The translations under genes were made by a program, and so were the position numbers. From Nostoc sp. FACHB-892 (lineage in GTDB: Bacteria > Cyanobacteriota > Cyanobacteriia > Cyanobacteriales > Nostocaceae), in contig NZ_JACJTR010000013.1 in NCBI RefSeq assembly GCF_014698795.1, positions 62,001 through 126,000 of the forward strand: a stretch of DNA of 64,000 bases. The letters run 5' to 3'. The notes under the pieces are model-generated. The model was not told the origin of the DNA and did no database searches. It saw only the letters and a list, made by a program, of their open reading frames with translations. This document shows positions 26,614 through 35,720 of the stretch, in pieces; positions within the stretch are counted from its first letter, which is position 1; each line of letters begins with the position of its first letter.

Positions 26614-26637
26614 TTATGAGTTATGAGTTATGAGTTA
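26614..26637. repeat. Heptamer short tandem repeat (TTATGAG units)
   Basis: Three TTATGAG-type units just beyond recJ, between it and psb30. Confidence 0.75.
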
Positions 26638-26695
26638 AGAATAAAATTTAATTCCTCACCCCTGACTCCTAACTCTCAATCAGCACTCAGAACTT

Positions 26696-26827
26696 TTATA
26701 GGTTGCCGTTGCGAAATGCCAGCAAAAAGATTACCACTGGACCAGCAATCACAATTAGCGCCACGGACAACAGTTGGAAAATAACTTCCCAATTGATACT
26801 AGTAAAAGCGTTAAACAAAGCGTCCAT
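26696..26827 (-). CDS. psb30: Photosystem II protein Psb30 (Ycf12)
   Basis: A 43-residue single-span protein: MDALFNAFTSINWEVIFQLL then SVALIVIAGPVVIFLLAFRN ending GNL. The EVIFQL start of the helix and the AGPxVIFLLAFR core are diagnostic of Psb30/Ycf12, a small PSII subunit near PsbJ and cytochrome b559 that stabilises the complex under strong light. A purine-rich ribosome-binding site (AAGGA) precedes the ATG. Convergent with recJ. Confidence 0.93.
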   Translation of the reverse strand: MDALFNAFTSINWEVIFQLLSVALIVIAGPVVIFLLAFRNGNL

Positions 26828-27053
26828 TTTTCCTTTTCTCCTCCCAATTGCCTTAAAAAATTCAATAACTTAATCACAAAACCCGCAATCGATCATATCT
26901 GGCCAGGGCCTGTTAGATTTAATTTACTTAACAAAATTATAAGAAAATACATAAAAACGTAAAATTAATAGCATGGGGCATTGGGCATTGATTATTAATT
27001 TATTTTCCCTGTTCTCTGTTCCCTGTTCCCTGTTCCCCACTCCCTAATTCAAA

Positions 27054-27404
27054 ATGGCAACTTGGCAATGTGTAAAACAATGTGGAGCCTGCTGCAATCT
27101 TGATCCAGCAGAGCGTCCAGATTTGGAAGAATATCTCTCTCCACCAGAACTAGAAATCTACCTCAGCATGGTAGGCGAAGATGGATGGTGCGTTAATTTC
27201 GACCATACCACGCGAGAATGCCGCATCTACTCAGATCGTCCTCGTTTCTGCCGTGTGGAATCAGAAATATTTCAAGATATGTATGGGGTTGAACCAGAAG
27301 AAGTTAACGATTTTGCCATTGACTGCTGTCGCCAACAAATAGAAGGTGTATACGGCGATCGCAGTCTGGAAATACTACGCTTCGATAAAGCTGTTGGGCT
27401 GTAA
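27054..27404 (+). CDS. YkgJ family cysteine cluster protein
   Basis: A 116-residue protein with the family cysteine pattern CVKQCGACCNLDPAERPDL at the N terminus, then CVNFDHTTRECRIYSDRPRF and a Cys at about 72, and DFAIDCCRQQ near 92. These cysteines are thought to bind a metal or an iron-sulfur cluster. Function is unknown. A pyrimidine-rich repeat lies immediately upstream (about 27008-27045). The start MATWQCVKQCG fits the family. Confidence 0.85.
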   Translation: MATWQCVKQCGACCNLDPAERPDLEEYLSPPELEIYLSMVGEDGWCVNFDHTTRECRIYSDRPRFCRVESEIFQDMYGVEPEEVNDFAIDCCRQQIEGVYGDRSLEILRFDKAVGL

Positions 27405-27529
27405 GGAGGATGCAAAGACACAAAAACAGCCCATATTTTTTTGTCCTCGCTTATGTAGTTGCAATTTATTACAACAATCTGAGAATATGATAGAAATATG
27501 AAAACATTTAGCAACCAAAACTACTGCCC

Positions 27530-27958
27530 GTGAAACTTGATTCTGCTCCTTTGGAGATTTATGGCATATCTCAAACTAAGATCGAGGTAGAACTGAAAGA
27601 CAGCACTGATTTTAACTTAACTCCTGCGATCGCCCAACCAGTTGAGCCTGGAGTTGCCGATAGTCCTCAAAAGCAGCAATCACCGATAGTAGTTTTTGGT
27701 ACAACTTTTGTAACCATTTTTCTAGCAGAAATTGGAGATAAAACTCAGCTTTCCACTCTGTTAATGAGTGCAGAATCTCATTCGCCGTGGGTGGTATTTA
27801 TCGGATCTGCTGCTGCACTGATAACCACCAGCTTATTAGGTGTGCTTTTAGGTAGTTGGATAGCCACCCGACTCAGCCCAAAAACTGTAGAAAAATCAGC
27901 AGGCGTGATGTTGTTGGTGATTTCCCTAATGCTGTTTTGGGATGTATTTCAAGGTTAG
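27530..27958 (+). CDS. UPF0016/GDT1-family half-size cation exchanger, first of a pair
   Basis: A 142-residue protein. After a polar N-terminal extension of about 50 residues come three membrane segments with the signature EIGDKTQLSTLL near residue 68, the ExGD(K/R)(T/S) motif of the UPF0016 (TMEM165/Gdt1) family, which exports Mn2+ or exchanges Ca2+/Mn2+ for protons. Full-length members carry two such repeats; this one carries one, and the next gene carries the other. A GTG start is used. Cyanobacterial half-size members are believed to work as a heteromeric manganese exporter; that assignment here is inferred. Confidence 0.87.
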   Translation: MKLDSAPLEIYGISQTKIEVELKDSTDFNLTPAIAQPVEPGVADSPQKQQSPIVVFGTTFVTIFLAEIGDKTQLSTLLMSAESHSPWVVFIGSAAALITTSLLGVLLGSWIATRLSPKTVEKSAGVMLLVISLMLFWDVFQG

Positions 27959-28045
27959 TTAGAAGTTAAGAGTTAGGAGTTAGAAATATTAAATTTTTTT
28001 CCCTGCTCCCCCTGCTCCCTCATCTCCCCACTCCCCCTTAATAAT

Positions 28046-28348
28046 ATGGATTGGCATCTTTTAGGATTAAGCTTTATTACAGTTTTTTTATCAGAATTAG
28101 GTGATAAAAGTCAGCTAGCAGCGATCGCACTTTCAGGACGTTGTAATTCTCCGCGTGCAGTATTTTTTGGCGCAGCAGGCGCACTGCTATTAACAAGCTT
28201 ATTGGGAGCATTAGCAGGGGGTGCAGTAGCGGAATTATTACCTACACGTTTGTTAAAAGCGATCGCTGCTGTAGGATTTGCCATCCTCGCTGCACGCCTG
28301 CTGTTATTTAACAATGAACCATCAACAGATTCTGAAAAAACACTATAA
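28046..28348 (+). CDS. UPF0016/GDT1-family half-size cation exchanger, second of a pair
   Basis: A 100-residue protein with three membrane segments and the motif ELGDKSQLAAIALSG near residue 17. It corresponds to the other half of the UPF0016 repeat pair and begins directly with the first helix. It follows the first gene by 87 bp, most of which is a pyrimidine-rich repeat (CCCTGCTCCCC type), so cotranscription is likely. The two halves together restore the six-helix, two-motif exchanger. Confidence 0.87.
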   Translation: MDWHLLGLSFITVFLSELGDKSQLAAIALSGRCNSPRAVFFGAAGALLLTSLLGALAGGAVAELLPTRLLKAIAAVGFAILAARLLLFNNEPSTDSEKTL

Positions 28349-28485
28349 AAACAAATCAGGAGTCAGAGTTCAGAATTCAGAATACTCTATTGCTTCATGG
28401 ATGGAGTTTCAACAAAGAAAAATGTTTAAATTTTGTTTTACTCGAATTCATACTGAATTATGACTCCTGAGTTCTGAATTCTCCT

Positions 28486-29412
28486 TTACAAAACTTCCCA
28501 AGCAGTTCCTTTGTAACCGTATTGAAAAATTTCTGGATGCAAGATTTCTGCCAAAATTTCTAAAGAATCTACCAATCGAGGCCCTGGACGATTGAAATAA
28601 GAATTGCCATCAGTGATGTAGACCCTACCAGCTTTGGTAGCGTGCAGCTTTTCCCACTCTGAACGTTGAGTTAACAAATTAGCTTCTTGGCGAGTGCGAT
28701 TCAAATCAAAGCCACAAGGCATAAAGACAATTATATCTGGATTAGTTGCTAATAGTGTTTCCCACTGTAAGACAGGAGAAGGCTGACCTGTAGTACAAAA
28801 TAGAGACTGTCCTCCGGCTAAGTTAACTAATTCAGGAATCCAATTTGCGGCGGCCATTAAAGGATCAGTCCACTCGATACAGGCGACAGTAGGCTGTTCA
28901 TTTAAAGAAAGTCCTTGGACTTTTTGCTGACAAATTCTGACGCGAGCTTCTAAGTTTTCTAACACTTTAACCGAGTCTACCTCGAAAGCGTTGCCGACTC
29001 GTTCAATGTCAGCCCAAACATCTTGGAGAATATTAGGTTGTAAAGAAATAATTTGGGGTTTACTATCAATGAGTGTAGCAACTGCCTTTTCAACATCGTG
29101 TAAGCTGACAGCACAAACATCGCACTGGTCTTGAGTGAGAATGTGGGTAGGCTGCAATTTCTCTAAAACATCTGTTTTGATTTGATAAATGCTGAGAGCA
29201 GATTGCAATAAATTGTTCACTTCATCATGAATTTCGCTGCTGGAGGCACTGGAGTCTAAGCGTGCTTCGGTACAAATGGGGCGATTGTGAATTTCTGGAG
29301 GGTAATCGCATTCGTGCGATCGCCCAACAATAGCATCAACCAAGCCTAGTTTCGCTAAAATCTCTGTTCCACCGGGAATCAGGGAAACAATTCTTACATT
29401 ACTATTTGTCAT
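28486..29412 (-). CDS. Cobalamin-binding BtuF-like periplasmic-binding-fold protein
   Basis: A 308-residue class III binding-fold protein. Landmarks are IVSLIPGGTEILAKLGLVDA, the VGRSHECDYPPEI segment, LTQDQCDVCAVSL near 115, CIEWTDPLMAAANWIPELV near 186, and DGNSYFNRPGPRLVDSLEIL near the end, all typical of the cobalamin-binding protein family (BtuF-like). It has no signal peptide, unlike true BtuF, so a cytoplasmic role in corrinoid binding is more likely than uptake. No transporter genes adjoin it. Confidence 0.85.
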   Translation of the reverse strand: MTNSNVRIVSLIPGGTEILAKLGLVDAIVGRSHECDYPPEIHNRPICTEARLDSSASSSEIHDEVNNLLQSALSIYQIKTDVLEKLQPTHILTQDQCDVCAVSLHDVEKAVATLIDSKPQIISLQPNILQDVWADIERVGNAFEVDSVKVLENLEARVRICQQKVQGLSLNEQPTVACIEWTDPLMAAANWIPELVNLAGGQSLFCTTGQPSPVLQWETLLATNPDIIVFMPCGFDLNRTRQEANLLTQRSEWEKLHATKAGRVYITDGNSYFNRPGPRLVDSLEILAEILHPEIFQYGYKGTAWEVL

Positions 29413-29860
29413 CGCTCCACCTCCACAAAACCTGCTGTCATTCCAATTTTTGCAAAATTTGAGTGATTATGCATCTTTCTCTAGGAGAATCAAGCGTGTG
29501 TTTGGTAGCCAGCACTAGGCAAAAAATTAAACTGAGTGTTAAGTATTGGTTAGGTATTGGGAATCTTTCCTAGTCCCTAGACCCAAATTTAAAATACTGT
29601 AATACTTGGTAGTAGAATTACTTGCTAGTAGAATTATTTTAAATGCTAATTATCCCCTGGCAAAAACCACTGGAATGAATTAACAGAAACGATGAACAAA
29701 ATTTAGTTTAAAACTTGTTATCCAGAATAAAAAGTTTTGATGAGAAAAATTATGCTTTCCGGTTATGAAAGACCATATCAAGTAATTGTAGTTATACAAA
29801 AACGGTTCTAATTTTTCTGTAAAACTGCAAGGCAAAATTATTTCTTCTTGAGGTCAACTA
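29413..29860. other. Intergenic region upstream of the hybrid histidine kinase
   Basis: About 450 bp with no gene seen. Since the kinase begins in what looks like the tail of a PAS domain, I looked here for a lost upstream part, but the sequence is AT-rich and closed in the kinase frame. Confidence 0.55.
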
Positions 29861-32086
29861 ATGCAGGTGGTGTCAGCTAGAGATATTACAGAGCACAACC
29901 AATCCCAAGAGGCTTTACAAATCAAAGAAAATCGTCGGCGAAAACAAAGTCAGACATTGGTGCAGCTGGCAAGAAGCAAGACGTTTCAGCAAGGTGATCT
30001 CAACGCCGCCTTAAGGGAAATTACAGAAACTGCTGCTCGGACGCTCTTAGTAAAGCGAGTCGGGGTGTGGTTATATAATGAAGAACGTTCAAAAATTGAA
30101 TGCATCAATTTATATGATGTAAATACCAAGCAGCATAGCTTTGGTAACTCGTTTTTAAAAAAAAATTATCCAGCTTATTTTCAGGCTTTAGAAGAAGAAT
30201 GTACCATTGCCGTAGATGATGCCATAAACGATACAAGAACCCAAGAATTATCTGAGTGTTATCTTTCTGTTTTGGGGATCACATCCCTGCTGGATGTACC
30301 GATTTGGCTAGATGGTCGTTTAGTGGGCGTAGTGTGTAACGAACACATAGGCGAAGGTCGCCAATGGACTTCGGAGGAAGAGACTTTTGCTGGCTCGATT
30401 GCAGATTTCGTGACGCTAGCTATAGAAGCAAGTGAGCAAAACGTCATACAGGAAGCACTGCGACAGAGTGAGGCGCAATTCCGGGCGATTTTTGAGTGTT
30501 CCTCTATCGGCATTGGACTTATAGATATGAAAGCGCAGATAGTCGATACTAATCTGGCACTATGCAAGATTTTAGGATATAGCCGAGAAGAGCTATACGG
30601 CAAGCGCTTTACAAATTACACTTTGACACAAAGGGGGGATTTCAAACTTTACAAACAATTAATATCAGGAATTTACACAGATTTAAAAAGAACTTCTAGG
30701 GTAGGTTTCCACCCTTCCAAACATCAGGAACCGTTTGTCGAAAGACATCGCATTGAGATGGAAAGACGCTGTTTGCATCAAAACGGTAGCTTAGTTTGGA
30801 CTCATATCTCTGTTTCTGTTATACCAGGCAGTAATGGTGAGCCTGAGTTTTTTCTAGCCATGATTGAGGACATTACCGAACGTAAGCAGACAGAGTTGAA
30901 ACTTCGCGCCTCTCAAGAAGCAGCAGAAGCCGCCAGTTTGGCAAAAAGTGAATTTTTAGCAACCATGAGCCATGAGTTGCGAACACCTCTGAATGCAATT
31001 ATGGGTTTGTCGCAGTTGCTGCAACAACAAATAGTTGGTTCTCTCAATGAAAAGCAGAACGAATATGTAAGTTGTATATATAGTAGCGGTGAACACTTAT
31101 TGGCACTGATTAATGATGTCCTTGACTTATCTAAGGTAGAAGCAGGAAAAGAGGAACTGTTACTCTCACCTTTGTCAGTGTCAGATTTATGTAATTATGC
31201 CATATGGACAGTGCGCGATCGCGCCTTAGAAAAGGGATTACAACTCACCTGTGAAATTGACCTAGAAGAGGATATTTGTATTGCTGATGAGCGGCGGATT
31301 AAGCAAATGCTACTTAATCTGCTCACCAATGCCATTAAATTCACCCCAGCAGGTCAGGTATCATTGGTAGTCAAAAAAGTATTGTCGGGTATAACATTTA
31401 CAGTTTCAGATACTGGAATTGGTATAGACTCAAATCAGTTTCAATTTCTATTTGAACCATTTAAACAGCTTGACAGTCAGTTAAATCGGCAGTATGAAGG
31501 CACTGGTTTAGGTTTAGCCTTAACACGCAAATTAGCGCATTTGCATGGTGGAGATGTTACCGTTACATCCACTTTGGGAAAGGGTAGTCAGTTCACTGTG
31601 TTTCTACCAAATCCAGTGTATCCAGGAGAAGAGGAGAGTGGAAGAGGAAATAATTGTTCTTTCTCTCCATCCTTTTCTAATCCCAAGACTAAACGCATTC
31701 TGCTTGTGGAAGAAGAGGAAAACACTGCCATACTGCTGCAAGATTATCTTCAAGCAATTGGCTACCAAGTTACCTGGATAGATAACGGAAACGACTTTTT
31801 AAAGCAGGTGCAAAACCTACAACCAGATTTAGTTTTTTTAGATTTCCACTTAGTAGGAGATGTTAGCAAATGGAATTTACCAAACATCCTTAGACATGAG
31901 CCTTCTTGCAAAAATTTGCAAATTGTTATTATTAGCTCTACTGAACCTCCAGAGCAGGAAATTACTATGCTTTCAGGAAATGCAAATGACTACCTCATCA
32001 AGCCAATTCGGGTAGTCCAATTAGAGTCAATATTGATGCGATATTTGAGTAACAGCGATTTTAAGCTCAACGAAACACCAATTTAG
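29861..32086 (+). CDS. Hybrid sensor histidine kinase: GAF, PAS, HisKA, HATPase, receiver
   Basis: A 741-residue cytoplasmic protein with no membrane segment. Order: residues 1-19 look like the end of a PAS/PAC unit (VVSARDITEHNQSQEAL); GAF about 35-195; PAS/PAC about 205-345 (ending EDITERKQTELKL); HisKA with phospho-acceptor His371 in ATMSHELRTPLN; HATPase with N box LLNLLTNAIKFT, DTGIGID and GTGLGLALTRKLA; receiver about 610-735 with Asp661 (LVFLDFHL) and Lys in LIKPI. The receiver's usual Asp pair is EEE here. The stub at the start suggests N-terminal loss. No partner regulator is adjacent, so the signal is unknown. Confidence 0.92.
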   Translation: MQVVSARDITEHNQSQEALQIKENRRRKQSQTLVQLARSKTFQQGDLNAALREITETAARTLLVKRVGVWLYNEERSKIECINLYDVNTKQHSFGNSFLKKNYPAYFQALEEECTIAVDDAINDTRTQELSECYLSVLGITSLLDVPIWLDGRLVGVVCNEHIGEGRQWTSEEETFAGSIADFVTLAIEASEQNVIQEALRQSEAQFRAIFECSSIGIGLIDMKAQIVDTNLALCKILGYSREELYGKRFTNYTLTQRGDFKLYKQLISGIYTDLKRTSRVGFHPSKHQEPFVERHRIEMERRCLHQNGSLVWTHISVSVIPGSNGEPEFFLAMIEDITERKQTELKLRASQEAAEAASLAKSEFLATMSHELRTPLNAIMGLSQLLQQQIVGSLNEKQNEYVSCIYSSGEHLLALINDVLDLSKVEAGKEELLLSPLSVSDLCNYAIWTVRDRALEKGLQLTCEIDLEEDICIADERRIKQMLLNLLTNAIKFTPAGQVSLVVKKVLSGITFTVSDTGIGIDSNQFQFLFEPFKQLDSQLNRQYEGTGLGLALTRKLAHLHGGDVTVTSTLGKGSQFTVFLPNPVYPGEEESGRGNNCSFSPSFSNPKTKRILLVEEEENTAILLQDYLQAIGYQVTWIDNGNDFLKQVQNLQPDLVFLDFHLVGDVSKWNLPNILRHEPSCKNLQIVIISSTEPPEQEITMLSGNANDYLIKPIRVVQLESILMRYLSNSDFKLNETPI

Positions 32087-32138
32087 AACCAAGTATTCGG
32101 CATTTATATTGCCTTTTAAAATCCACTTAGGTAGATAT

Positions 32139-32456
32139 TTACTGCTTATGCTGGCGTAATTGCTCTACTATATAATCTTCCAGTTCTTGCCTTTCTCTCT
32201 TACTAGCATTTCGTTGATAAGTTCTTCCTGTTTCTTGTATAAACTTGCGTTTCTCGCTTGGAGAAGATTTTAGTTTACCTCCACTACCTTGCAGCTTTTG
32301 CTGTAATTCTTCCCAAGTCTTTTCGCCCACATTTTCACCCAGTTTAACCAGTACCTTTGGTAGTAATATTCTTGCTTCTCTTTGAAAATCTTCTTCTGTC
32401 TCAAGTGAAGCTAAATCTATATTGCTAAAGTCGATATCGATTTGAAACTTATTCAT
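32139..32456 (-). CDS. Conserved hypothetical protein
   Basis: A 105-residue soluble protein, highly charged, rich in Lys, Glu and Gln. It is predicted mostly helical: DFQREARILLPKVLVKLGEN, then a Lys/Ser-rich linker and a basic helix (ASKRERQELEDYIVEQLRQH). Not recognised. It converges with the histidine kinase with 52 bp between stops. Its coding frame is clean and the codon use matches neighbours. Confidence 0.6.
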   Translation of the reverse strand: MNKFQIDIDFSNIDLASLETEEDFQREARILLPKVLVKLGENVGEKTWEELQQKLQGSGGKLKSSPSEKRKFIQETGRTYQRNASKRERQELEDYIVEQLRQHKQ

Positions 32457-32806
32457 AGAATTGTATTGGTTCTTTCAATGATTATTATTACAATGGAGGT
32501 CTATAAAGATTACTTTCCAACCTTGTTGTTGTCAGATTACGAGTATCAGAATCGAAATATATCAAATTAATTATCAGTCTGCAATTCACCAAAATCCTCG
32601 AAAGTACGATTTTTTATTCGTGGATCTTAGCCCAAATCATGGTTATATCTCAGGTAATCATTGATTTTATCGATTTTTAAAGAATGATTTAAGACTTTTA
32701 TATCAAAAGGAATATACATCCAGTTAATGCAAGTTTAACCAAGTTACGAGTATTAAAAATGCTATCTTAAAGGCAAGGTCATTTGCTCAATTTCTGGGGA
32801 AAAACT
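32457..32806. other. Intergenic region upstream of aldolase
   Basis: About 350 bp of AT-rich sequence with no gene seen, presumably carrying the promoters of the two divergent genes. The aldolase ATG has a GGGGA ribosome-binding site. Confidence 0.55.
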
Positions 32807-33889
32807 ATGACTACAACGCTCATAGAGGCTAATTCTATCGAGTCATTGCTAGGTAAAGAGGCTGAAGAACTGCTTACCTATAAAGCAAAACTTCCTGCTG
32901 ATTTACTACATTTGCCGGGGCCAGATTTTGTAGATCGCATCTGGCTCGACAGCGATCGCAATCCTCAAGTATTGCGTAATCTCCAGTTACTCTATTCTAC
33001 TGGTCGTCTGGCATATACTGGGTATTTGTCTATTCTACCGGTAGACCAAGGGATTGAACATTCAGCAGGTGCGTCTTTTGCACCCAATCCGATTTACTTT
33101 GACCCAGAAAATATTGTCAGACTAGCGATCGCCGCAGGTTGCAATGCGGTTGCTACCACTTTGGGGACATTAGGCATCGTTTCGCGCAAATATGCCCACA
33201 AAATTCCCTTTATTGCCAAAATAAATCATAATGAATTGCTGACTTTCCCCAATCAATTTGACCAGGTATTGTTTGCTGATGTAGAACAAGCTTGGAATTT
33301 AGGGGCCGTTGCCGTAGGTGCGACAATTTACTTTGGCTCAGAGCATTCTACTAGACAAATTCAGGAAATCAGCAAAGCTTTTAAACGCGCCCATGAACTG
33401 GGGATGGTCACAATTCTCTGGTGCTATCTGCGGAATAACGCTTTTAAACAAGATAAAGATTACCACCTTGCTGCTGACCTCACTGGACAGGCAAATCATT
33501 TGGGTGTAACCATTGAAGCCGACATTATCAAACAAAAGTTACCTGAAACTAACAATGGTTACGGTGCAATTGCCAAAGCTACTGGTAAGAGTTACGGCAA
33601 AACAGATGAGCGAGTTTACACAGAATTGACAACTGATCACCCAATTGATTTAGCTCGTTACCAAGTGCTGAATTGCTACTCTGGGCGTGTAGGACTGATT
33701 AATTCTGGTGGCGCGACTGGTAAAAATGACTTCGCCGAAGCAGTTCGCACTGCTGTAATTAATAAACGGGCTGGTGGTTCGGGATTAATTTCTGGGCGAA
33801 AGACCTTTCAACGTCCCTTTGAGGAAGGTGTGAAGTTATTTCATGCCATTCAGGATGTTTACTTATCGCCAGATGTGACGATAGCTTAA
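32807..33889 (+). CDS. Class I fructose-bisphosphate aldolase
   Basis: A 360-residue Schiff-base aldolase of the archaeal/DhnA-like type (FbaB), which splits fructose 1,6-bisphosphate in glycolysis and the reverse in the Calvin cycle. Evidence: the phosphate-site and active-site strings GYLSILPVDQGIEHSAGASF, PFIAKINHNELLTFPNQ, NLGAVAVGATIYFGS, and INSGGATGKNDFAEAVRTAV with the phosphate loop RAGGSGLISGRKTFQRP. Cyanobacteria often have this in addition to a class II enzyme. ATG at 32807 is preferred to an upstream in-frame TTG. Confidence 0.93.
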   Translation: MTTTLIEANSIESLLGKEAEELLTYKAKLPADLLHLPGPDFVDRIWLDSDRNPQVLRNLQLLYSTGRLAYTGYLSILPVDQGIEHSAGASFAPNPIYFDPENIVRLAIAAGCNAVATTLGTLGIVSRKYAHKIPFIAKINHNELLTFPNQFDQVLFADVEQAWNLGAVAVGATIYFGSEHSTRQIQEISKAFKRAHELGMVTILWCYLRNNAFKQDKDYHLAADLTGQANHLGVTIEADIIKQKLPETNNGYGAIAKATGKSYGKTDERVYTELTTDHPIDLARYQVLNCYSGRVGLINSGGATGKNDFAEAVRTAVINKRAGGSGLISGRKTFQRPFEEGVKLFHAIQDVYLSPDVTIA

Positions 33890-34140
33890 GGAGTGGGGAG
33901 ATGAGGGTAATCATCCATTACCCTTACACTCTACCTCCAAAGGAGGCTTGGTCAGATTGATAGCTGTTTTTAATAGAAGGTCTTTCGTAGGGGCGTACAA
34001 CTGTGCGCCTTTGGATTTTATAGACTAAGAGTGCAAATGTTTGTTAACTAGACCAATTAAGAGAATTCTGAAGAGGCAAATCTTGGTAGAGATTCTGGGA
34101 TATCCTTAGATAAGTGAAAGATTTGCCAAAAAAAGTAAGA

Positions 34141-35307
34141 ATGAAGCTGGCAGCAAGAGTAAGTCAGGTAACACCTTCATTAACCTTAGCGATCGCAGCC
34201 AAGGCTAAGGGACTGAAGGCGGAAGGAATAGATGTTTGTAGTTTTAGCGCTGGAGAACCAGATTTTGATACCCCAGCGCATATTAAAGCCGCAGCAATCA
34301 AAGCTTTGGAAGAAGGCAAAACCAAATATGGTGCAGCAGCTGGAGAACCAAAGTTAAGGGAAGCGATCGCCCATAAGCTTAAAATTGATAATGGTCTTGA
34401 TTACAAGTTAGAGAATGTTATCGTCACCAATGGCGGTAAGCATTCTTTGTACAACTTGATGGTGGCACTAATTGATCCAGGTGATGAGGTAATTATCCCT
34501 GCACCCTACTGGTTAAGTTATCCCGAAATGGTGACTTTAGTCGGTGGAGTCCCAGTAATTGTCCCCACAGATGCAACGACGGGTTATAAAATTACTCCCG
34601 AACAACTTCGTAAAGCAATCACACCCAAGACAAAGTTATTTATTCTCAACTCTCCATCTAATCCCACAGGGATGGTTTACACGCCAGATGAAATCAAAGC
34701 GCTGGCGCAGGTAGTAGTAGATGCAGATATCTTTGTCGTTTCTGATGAGATTTACGAAAAGATTCTCTACGACGGTGCAGAACATATCAGCATCGGTTCT
34801 CTTGGGAAGGAAATTTTTGACCGCACTTTGATCAGTAATGGGTTTGCGAAGGCTTATTCTATGACTGGTTGGAGACTTGGTTATTTAGCGGGTCCTGTGG
34901 AAATCATTAAAGCAGCGAGTTCCATCCAAGGGCATAGTACATCTAACGTATGTACCTTTGCCCAATATGGTGCGATCGCGGCGCTACAAAGTCCTCAAGA
35001 TTGTGTCGAAGAAATGCGCCAAGCCTTCGCCAAACGTCGACAGGTAATGCTAGACAGACTCAACGCCATTCCCGGTTTGAGTACCGCAAAACCAGATGGC
35101 GCTTTTTATCTGTTCCCTGATATCAGTAAAACCGGTCTAAAATCCCTAGAATTTTGTGACGCTTTGCTGGAAAAACATCAAGTTGCAGTCATTCCCGGAA
35201 TTGCTTTTGGCGCTGATGACAACATTCGCCTTTCCTACGCCACAGATATGGCGACGATTGAAAAGGGAATGGATAGATTGGAGAAATTTGTCAAGTCGCG
35301 TATTTAG
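34141..35307 (+). CDS. Aspartate aminotransferase-like PLP enzyme
   Basis: A 388-residue fold-type I aminotransferase. The start MKLAARVSQVTPSLTLAI and SAGEPDFDTPAHI are standard for the 1-gamma aspartate aminotransferase group. The NAGPST-like pyridoxal region is LFILNSPSNPTGMVY, the aspartate binding the pyridine N is in VVSDEIYEKILY, the PLP lysine is in SNGFAKAYSMTGWRLGY and the substrate-binding Arg in NIRLSYAT near 362. It interconverts aspartate and oxaloacetate, and some group members act on prephenate. A GTG at 34114 is in frame but ATG 34141 matches the family. Confidence 0.93.
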   Translation: MKLAARVSQVTPSLTLAIAAKAKGLKAEGIDVCSFSAGEPDFDTPAHIKAAAIKALEEGKTKYGAAAGEPKLREAIAHKLKIDNGLDYKLENVIVTNGGKHSLYNLMVALIDPGDEVIIPAPYWLSYPEMVTLVGGVPVIVPTDATTGYKITPEQLRKAITPKTKLFILNSPSNPTGMVYTPDEIKALAQVVVDADIFVVSDEIYEKILYDGAEHISIGSLGKEIFDRTLISNGFAKAYSMTGWRLGYLAGPVEIIKAASSIQGHSTSNVCTFAQYGAIAALQSPQDCVEEMRQAFAKRRQVMLDRLNAIPGLSTAKPDGAFYLFPDISKTGLKSLEFCDALLEKHQVAVIPGIAFGADDNIRLSYATDMATIEKGMDRLEKFVKSRI

Positions 35308-35359
35308 CTAATTGTCATTTGTCATTTGTGAGGAGAATTTACCAACTCTCCAATTTTTT

Positions 35360-35400
35360 AACTCCACCTTTTCGACTGAGAAAGGGTGGAGTTCATTTTT
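35360..35400 (+). terminator. Rho-independent terminator after the aminotransferase
   Basis: AACTCCACC and GGTGGAGTT pair around a partly complementary core (35360-35393), followed by CATTTTT. A T-run also precedes it, so it can work in both directions. Confidence 0.8.
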
Positions 35401-35448
35401 AATATTGCCTAAAAAGGCATCGTTTAGCTGAAGTAGCAACATTGTAGC

Positions 35449-35720
35449 TTATACCATTTCACTTTAATAATGATACAAATACGCTGGGAGGGGCATGGCA
35501 ATGCCCATTTGTGTCAACTTAACGTGAAACCCTTGTCAAAACGTGATACTGAGTTCATTTACTTACCGTTACTCACCGCGTTACCCCACCCTAATACCAA
35601 TTCACAATTCGCAATTCGCAATGGGCTAACGCCCCGCTACGCTAACGCAATTAAAAAACTTAGATGCAGCAAAGCTTCTAGGGGTTACATCTGTATCAGA
35701 TTTTTCGTGAAATGGTATAA
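35449..35720. repeat. MITE-like segment with perfect 14-bp inverted ends
   Basis: TTATACCATTTCAC at 35449-35462 is the exact reverse complement of GTGAAATGGTATAA at 35707-35720. The 272-bp interval has no gene. The pair overlaps the left arm of a larger inverted repeat. Confidence 0.65.
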
